Shown here piece after piece: positions 6,226 through 10,522 of a DNA stretch of 10,522 nucleotides. The DNA is from Promethearchaeota archaeon. GTDB taxonomy: Archaea > Asgardarchaeota > Lokiarchaeia > Sigyniarchaeales > SOKP01. A program made the position numbers and the translations under genes. Position 1 is the first letter of the stretch, and the number at the start of each line of letters is the position of its first letter. The notes beneath the pieces are model-generated. The model made no database searches, was not told where the DNA came from, and saw nothing but the letters and a program-made list of their open reading frames with translations. The stretch lies in contig JAUWZT010000124.1 in the NCBI GenBank assembly GCA_030615145.1, positions 1 through 10,522 on the forward strand. The letters run 5' to 3'.

Positions 6226-9180
6226 TTGTTATCCGATAAAGAGAAGAAACAGCTAAAAAGTGCTCGTACTGATAAAGAACTAAAGAAGATATTTAAAACG
6301 ATCGCATCTAAGAAACCCGATGAATTTTTTCCAACACAAGAGCTTAGGAACTTAGGTTACATTAGAAAACATTGTGAATGTTGTAGAGCTTATTTCTGGA
6401 CAACCATTAAGGACCGAAAGGTATGCGGCGATCCTGCTTGTTCTGGCGGGTTTCAAGTTGCTGGAAAGCCACTAACGCCTAAATTATCCTATATTGGGGT
6501 ATGGAATAAAATTGTAGAAATTTTAGAACCAAGAGGATATAAACCAATTAAGCGATACCCTTGCGTTGCGAGATGGAACCCTACTTCTGAATTTACAATA
6601 GCTTCAATCTCAGCGTTTCAACCTTATGTAATCTCAGGTGAAGTTGAACCTCCAGCGAAAAAACTAATTATACCTCAATTCTGCTTACGATTTAACGACA
6701 TTGAGAATGTAGGAATCACTGGTTCGCACAACACAGGCTTTGTGATGATAGGACAGCATTTTTTCGGCACACCTCAAGAATGGAATCAAGGACAGCTTTT
6801 TATGGATATACACGACTTTATTACTATAGGTGTGGGACTCTCAAAAGAAGAAATAACGATTCACGAAGATTCTTGGGCTGGTGGAGGTTCTTTTGGTTGT
6901 AGCCTTGAGTTTTTTAGTAGGGGTGTAGAATTATTCAATCAAGTCTATACAATGTTCGAACAATCTCCAGATGGACCTCGAGAATTAAGTCTAAAAGTTT
7001 TAGATATGGGTCTTGGTCAAGAACGCGTGGCGTGGTTTTCACAAGGCACACCAAATATATATGAAGCTATATTTCCATATGTTTTATTAAAATTAAGGGA
7101 AATAACTAAAATAAATTTGGATTTTGATTTATACGATAAATTTTCAAAATACTCCGCATACTTAAATATCGACGAAGTAGACGATATAGATGCGGCATGG
7201 GAGAGAGTAGCCAAGGATTTAGAAATCTCAGTAAAGGTATTGAGAGAGAAGATCATGCCCATGACTGCTATCTATTCAATTGCCGATCACGCAAGAAGTT
7301 TATTATTTGCTATAAACGATGGAAAACTCCCTTCTAACGTAGGAGGGGGGTATAATCTTAGAGTAATTTTTAGAAGGGCTATAAGTTTTATCGATAAATT
7401 TAATTGGGATATTAATATCGCTGATGTTTGCAAATGGCACGCGGAGGAATTAAATGAATTGTTTCCGGAAGTTTCTGAGCATTTGGATGAAATTAGAGAA
7501 ATTTTAAACGTAGAAAAAGACAAGTATTGTAAAACAAAAAGAAAAGCCAGCAAAATTTTAGAAAAATTACTTTCTGAAGGAGATATCTCAACCGAGACTT
7601 TAATTGAAATATACGATTCCAGAGGTATCAACCCTGAAATGGTTAAAGAAACCGCGAAAAAGTTCGGTAAAACCATAAAAATCCCCGATAATTTTTATAG
7701 TTTAGTAGTAGAAAGGCACGAAAAAGTAGAGCAAATTCACGCAACAGAAAAAGAAATTGAGTTAGATTTAAATACTCTTCCAGAGACCGAGTCTCTTTAC
7801 TATTACGATTATACTAATACTTCAAACAACGCAAAAGTCCTAAAAATTATTGATAAAATGGTAATTCTTGATCGATCTGTTGCTTATCCTACTTCAGGAG
7901 GCCAATTACATGATGTTGGAACCATTAATGGTCAAAAATTTGATAATGTGTTTAAGCAAAGTAGCTATATCGTTCATGTCTTATCTGAAAAACCTAATTT
8001 TAAAGAAGGAGATACCGTTAAGATCGAAGTAGATAAAGAATGGAGGACTCAACTCTCGCAACACCATACGGCAACTCATATCGTTAATGCTGCGGCCCGC
8101 CATATATTAGGAGACCATATTAATCAAGCAGGGGCGAAAAAAACGCTTAAAAGATCTCATTTAGATATAACTCACTTTGCTAAAGTTCCCTATGATAAGT
8201 TAAAGGAAATCGAAAAAGAAGCAAATGAAATAGTAAACCGAGCAATCGATCTTAAACTTTCTTTTATGCCTCGCTCAGATGCGGAACAAAAGTATGGAAT
8301 GACGATCTACCAAGGGGGAGCAGTACCTGGTAAAAATATAAGGCTCGTAGAAGTTCCAGGAGTCGATGTGGAAGCTTGTGGTGGAACGCATTTAAATAAT
8401 ACTTCAGAAACTGGAAGAATTAAAATAACTAAATCCCAAAAGATTCAAGATGGCATAGTGAGATTGACCTTTACAGCAGGAAATGCGACGAAAAAACTTG
8501 AGCAAGAAGAAACTCTAATTTTAAACCAATTAGAAACGCTATTTAAAATTTCACGGGCTAAGATCGTTGGGAGAGTAGCTGAATTATTAAATAAATGGAA
8601 AAACATGAATAAAGCCTTACAAACGGGAAAGGTTAAAAAAATTGATATGTCTTTAGATTCAAACAACACCTTTGAAGGAGACATCTTGACGGAATTAGCT
8701 CAAATCCTTAATATAAAAAAAGAAGATATTCCGTTAAAAGTAAATAAGTTATTTAACGAATGGAAAGAAGCTAAAACCAAATTGCAAGATGTAGAAAACT
8801 TATTAAAAGAAAGTTACGTGGAAGAACTTATAAATTCAGCGTTCTCATTTGATAATTCTAAAATGATTCTTAAATCCTTTGAAAATCTTTCCCAAACCGA
8901 TCTTAAAAATTTAAGCGTGAAAATTCTACAGAAATCCGAGAAATTGGTTACGCTTTTCATCAATAAGACCGAAAAAGGAATTACTCTAATGGGAATGATA
9001 GGAAAAAATCTTTTAGAAGAGATAGATTTCGATATGGGTAAATTTGTTCAAGAAATCGTTTCTAATTACAGTGGTAAGGGTGGTGGCAAGAAAGATTATG
9101 GTCAAGGATTTATCGAAAATAAAGATTTAAGCGTCGATGATCTGATTAAACGCATAAAAGAAAAATTAGATATAAACTAA
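6226..9180 (+). CDS. alaS: alanyl-tRNA synthetase, archaeal type
   Basis: A class II synthetase that charges tRNA-Ala and clears Ser and Gly mischarging. It has 984 residues, somewhat longer than usual. A Lys-rich extension of about 34 residues precedes the archaeal N-terminal Cys cluster (C50, C52/C53, C67, C72). The aminoacylation domain shows RWNPTSEFTIASI (116-128), CLRFNDIENVG (153-163) and GLGQERVAWFSQGTPNIYEAIF (motif 3, from 262). The editing domain has HHTATH (613-618) and CGGTH (718-722), so its zinc ligands are intact. A helical region (about 755-870) leads to the C-Ala domain with the Gly-rich GKGGGKKDYGQGF (950-962). The start must be the TTG at 6226: an in-frame TGA lies at 6217-6219 and no ATG, GTG or TTG follows before the cysteine cluster. 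It has its own terminator at 9184-9210. Confidence 0.97.
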   Translation: MLSDKEKKQLKSARTDKELKKIFKTIASKKPDEFFPTQELRNLGYIRKHCECCRAYFWTTIKDRKVCGDPACSGGFQVAGKPLTPKLSYIGVWNKIVEILEPRGYKPIKRYPCVARWNPTSEFTIASISAFQPYVISGEVEPPAKKLIIPQFCLRFNDIENVGITGSHNTGFVMIGQHFFGTPQEWNQGQLFMDIHDFITIGVGLSKEEITIHEDSWAGGGSFGCSLEFFSRGVELFNQVYTMFEQSPDGPRELSLKVLDMGLGQERVAWFSQGTPNIYEAIFPYVLLKLREITKINLDFDLYDKFSKYSAYLNIDEVDDIDAAWERVAKDLEISVKVLREKIMPMTAIYSIADHARSLLFAINDGKLPSNVGGGYNLRVIFRRAISFIDKFNWDINIADVCKWHAEELNELFPEVSEHLDEIREILNVEKDKYCKTKRKASKILEKLLSEGDISTETLIEIYDSRGINPEMVKETAKKFGKTIKIPDNFYSLVVERHEKVEQIHATEKEIELDLNTLPETESLYYYDYTNTSNNAKVLKIIDKMVILDRSVAYPTSGGQLHDVGTINGQKFDNVFKQSSYIVHVLSEKPNFKEGDTVKIEVDKEWRTQLSQHHTATHIVNAAARHILGDHINQAGAKKTLKRSHLDITHFAKVPYDKLKEIEKEANEIVNRAIDLKLSFMPRSDAEQKYGMTIYQGGAVPGKNIRLVEVPGVDVEACGGTHLNNTSETGRIKITKSQKIQDGIVRLTFTAGNATKKLEQEETLILNQLETLFKISRAKIVGRVAELLNKWKNMNKALQTGKVKKIDMSLDSNNTFEGDILTELAQILNIKKEDIPLKVNKLFNEWKEAKTKLQDVENLLKESYVEELINSAFSFDNSKMILKSFENLSQTDLKNLSVKILQKSEKLVTLFINKTEKGITLMGMIGKNLLEEIDFDMGKFVQEIVSNYSGKGGGKKDYGQGFIENKDLSVDDLIKRIKEKLDIN

Positions 9181-9183
9181 AAT

Positions 9184-9210
9184 AGATACAGAATAAAACT
9201 GTATTTTTTT
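9184..9210 (+). terminator. alaS hairpin and T-run terminator
   Basis: ATACAG (9186-9191) pairs perfectly with CTGTAT (9199-9204) around the loop AATAAAA, with two further outer pairs possible including a G-T, and seven T residues run from 9204 to 9210. It begins four bases after the alaS stop and is the clearest terminator in the window. Confidence 0.75.
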
Positions 9211-9282
9211 AACGATTGAATATATAGGCAAACATCAAATTTTACAAAATCTGCTTTTTTCTAACTTAAACTTATATCTTTT

Positions 9283-9302
9283 ATCTATATAGAATCTATA
9301 TA
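9283..9302. repeat. two direct copies of ATCTATATA, 11-bp period
   Basis: ATCTATATA occurs at 9283-9291 and 9294-9302, one helical turn apart, about 60-80 bp before the small gene at 9362. It could be a regulator site or a TATA-rich promoter stretch. Low complexity makes chance possible. Confidence 0.3.
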
Positions 9303-9361
9303 CTACGTCGAAATCGCTTATAATTGATTATATACTTATTTTATTTAAGTTGAAGAAAATA

Positions 9362-9532
9362 ATGAATAATAAAATGTTAGAAGAGATTTTAATAGATTTT
9401 AAAGAAGAAAAAGATGATAATTTAAGACTTAAAAGCGGTTTATCACAAACACCGCTTGAGAAATCTATTGATTACATTCTTGACCTGATTAATCTAGATG
9501 TAGTTAAAATCTTAAAATATAATAGAATTTAA
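9362..9532 (+). CDS. hypothetical 56-residue protein
   Basis: I do not recognise it. It is small, acidic and lysine-rich, mostly helix-forming, without cysteines, signal peptide or membrane segment; the C-terminal half (TPLEKSIDYILDLINLD, about 30-46) would make an amphipathic helix. I chose ATG 9362; an in-frame TTG at 9350 would add four residues, and another ATG lies at 9374. It ends 14 bases before the next ATG, with that gene's SD starting right after its stop, so the two are almost surely co-transcribed. A 7-base inverted repeat (9433-9439 with 9451-9457) lies inside it. The tight coupling with a zinc-ribbon gene suggests a paired function, perhaps with nucleic acid, but that is only inference. 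Confidence 0.6.
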   Translation: MNNKMLEEILIDFKEEKDDNLRLKSGLSQTPLEKSIDYILDLINLDVVKILKYNRI

Positions 9533-9533
9533 A

Positions 9534-9538
9534 GGTGA
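9534..9538 (+). promoter_or_regulatory. strong ribosome-binding site GGTGA
   Basis: GGTGA matches the archaeal anti-SD exactly and lies eight bases before ATG 9547, directly after the stop of the preceding small gene. It is the best-spaced SD in the window and supports the reality of the 53-codon gene. Confidence 0.7.
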
Positions 9539-9546
9539 AATTTAAT

Positions 9547-9708
9547 ATGAAAATAGTTTTTAGAGAATTTACTTGTCCAGAATGTGGGCAAATAAGATGG
9601 CTTAAAATTAAAAATATATGCGTCGATTGTAGAGATAAACAAATTCTTAACGAGATATCTCAAATTCGAAAAATTGATAATATTTTTAATAGGGAAGTAT
9701 ATGTGTAA
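9547..9708 (+). CDS. 53-residue two-CxxC zinc-ribbon protein
   Basis: A very small protein that the usual length cut-offs miss. It has a first knuckle CPECG (C10, C13) and a second CVDC (C25, C28), the spacing of a minimal rubredoxin-knuckle zinc ribbon, with an IRWLKIKN strand between them and a charged helical C-terminus (about 29-50). Such ribbons bind nucleic acid or protein partners in archaeal transcription, translation and RNA processing; a free-standing one gives no specific function. The start is fixed by the GGTGA at 9534-9538, and the stop is TAA 9706-9708. It forms a two-gene unit with the 56-residue frame just upstream. Confidence 0.75.
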   Translation: MKIVFREFTCPECGQIRWLKIKNICVDCRDKQILNEISQIRKIDNIFNREVYV

Positions 9709-9746
9709 AAAAAATACGTTAGTATGAACTTTTATCTTATTCTAAA

Positions 9747-9758
9747 TTTTGTACAAAA
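9747..9758. promoter_or_regulatory. 12-bp palindrome TTTTGTACAAAA, candidate operator
   Basis: A perfect 12-bp palindrome with core TTGTACAA. It lies upstream of the TATA-like stretch at 9773-9782 in the gap before the M19 peptidase gene. A second copy of the core lies 49 bp away. Confidence 0.5.
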
Positions 9759-9772
9759 ATTTCTTTAATATG

Positions 9773-9782
9773 ATTTAAAAAT
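9773..9782 (+). promoter_or_regulatory. TATA-like element before the M19 peptidase gene
   Basis: ATTTAAAAAT lies between the two TTGTACAA palindromes and would put transcription start near 9803, inside the second palindrome, giving a leader of about 40 bases. The arrangement, not the element alone, makes it credible. Confidence 0.35.
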
Positions 9783-9796
9783 TAATATGCATTAAG

Positions 9797-9806
9797 ATTG
9801 TACAAT
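9797..9806. promoter_or_regulatory. 10-bp palindrome ATTGTACAAT, candidate operator
   Basis: A perfect 10-bp palindrome with the same TTGTACAA core as 9747-9758, centre to centre 49 bp. If the TATA-like element at 9773 is used, this copy overlaps the expected transcription start, where a bound repressor would block initiation. Confidence 0.5.
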
Positions 9807-9844
9807 TATTAAAATTTTAAAAAAAGGAAAAAGAGACAAAATCC

Positions 9845-10522
9845 ATGTCAGAGTTAGAATTAGATGAGTATACCAAAGCTATACACCATGATATAATGAC
9901 CCTTGATGCTCACCTCGATATTGAAGTAACATTTTTCACTCCCGAAAAAAGTGGTGAAGTTGGGTATGAAAAATTTGCCAGTTTGAAGAAGATGGACGAA
10001 GGAAGCCTTGATGGTGCATTTTTCGCAGCTTGGTTACTACAAGGGCCATTAACGGATGGAGGATATCGAGAGGCTTATAATACAGTAGTTAAAAAGATTG
10101 AACAAATTCATCAAACCCAAAACAACATGCCTGATAAAGTTGCGATAGCTTTTCATCCTAAAGATGTACTTTCAATAAACAAATCTGGTAAAAAAGTTGC
10201 TATTATTGCGATTGAAAACGGTTATGCTATTGGAGAAGATATTATAAACGTTGAAAAGTTCTATGAAATGGGTGCTCGATATATTACCTTATCCCATATT
10301 GGCCATAACCAAATATGCGATTCCAATCTTAATCCCCAGGGAGATAAAACCTTGCATAACGGGCTTAGCTCTTTTGGTAAAGAAGTTGTTATTGAAATGA
10401 ATAGACTAGGAATGATCATTGATGTTGCGCACATTTCTAAACAATCAGTTTTGGATGTAATTGCACTCTCTAAAGCCCCTGTTATGTGTTCTCATTGCGG
10501 TATAAAATCAATTGGCGGTGTA
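9845..10522 (+). CDS. membrane dipeptidase family (M19) metallopeptidase, N-terminal part (3' end outside window)
   Basis: The M19 renal-dipeptidase family hydrolyses dipeptides, including D-residue dipeptides, with a two-zinc centre in a TIM barrel. The 226 residues present carry the known ligands in order and at close to the human numbering: HxD in DAHLDI (H23, D25), the bridging Glu in AIENG (E124), the His in DVAH (H196) and the His in CSHC (H217). Also typical are YITLSHIGHN (146-155) and FGKEVVIEMNRLGMIIDVAH (177-196). No signal peptide or membrane segment precedes HxD, so it is probably cytoplasmic. ATG 9845 is chosen; only a weak purine-rich stretch precedes it. Substrate is unknown; archaeal members are often assigned to peptide turnover. 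Two matched palindromes upstream suggest regulated expression. Confidence 0.92.
   Translation, partial: MSELELDEYTKAIHHDIMTLDAHLDIEVTFFTPEKSGEVGYEKFASLKKMDEGSLDGAFFAAWLLQGPLTDGGYREAYNTVVKKIEQIHQTQNNMPDKVAIAFHPKDVLSINKSGKKVAIIAIENGYAIGEDIINVEKFYEMGARYITLSHIGHNQICDSNLNPQGDKTLHNGLSSFGKEVVIEMNRLGMIIDVAHISKQSVLDVIALSKAPVMCSHCGIKSIGGV

Noticed and set aside
7287..7676. 129-codon minus-strand open frame
   Set aside because: Shadow of alaS on the other strand, low complexity, no start signal.
1..10522. CRISPR arrays, insertion sequences, defence or phage genes
   Set aside because: No regularly spaced repeats, transposase, terminal inverted repeats or viral genes found; the coding content is mostly housekeeping.

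Overview
This is an AT-rich window (roughly one third G+C by eye) that reads as archaeal chromosome. The evidence is the C-terminal end of an endonuclease Q-type repair nuclease, an archaeal-type alanyl-tRNA synthetase with an N-terminal cysteine cluster, a type-2 (archaeal/eukaryotic-like) isoleucyl-tRNA synthetase, an FtsZ, GGTGA-type ribosome-binding sites and U-tract terminators. An Asgard-type archaeon would fit the base composition and gene style, but that is inference; nothing here settles the lineage.

Layout: (1) 1-435, the 3' end of an EndoQ-family gene. (2) 508-747 on the minus strand, a small cysteine-containing hypothetical protein convergent with it. (3) 748-1236, a long gap with a strong imperfect hairpin and a short palindrome. 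(4) 1237-2379, ftsZ. (5) 2498-2935, a flavin split-barrel (PPOX-like) protein. (6) 2936-3242, a gap holding a terminator-like hairpin, a 24-codon isoleucine-rich open frame and two long complementary pairs whose arms interleave. (7) 3243-6098, ileS. (8) 6226-9180, alaS, started from TTG and followed by a clear hairpin plus T-run terminator. (9) 9362-9532 and 9547-9708, two tiny genes in tandem, the second a 53-residue two-CxxC zinc-ribbon protein. (10) 9845 to the window edge, the N-terminal 226 residues of an M19 membrane-dipeptidase-family metallopeptidase, preceded by two TTGTACAA palindromes 49 bp apart.

Functionally the centre of the window is translation (ileS and alaS in tandem, with separate leaders), with cell division, DNA repair, flavin chemistry and peptide turnover around it; these look like neighbouring single genes, not one pathway. 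The most interesting signal is upstream of ileS: a reading frame of 24 codons with 7 isoleucine codons among 11 consecutive ones, an SD-like site before its ATG, a U-rich tract just after its stop, and RNA helices that could hide that SD. This resembles a leader-peptide attenuator sensing charged tRNA-Ile. The main caution is that AT-rich non-coding DNA makes Ile-rich frames by chance, and a TATA-like element downstream offers a simpler promoter for ileS.
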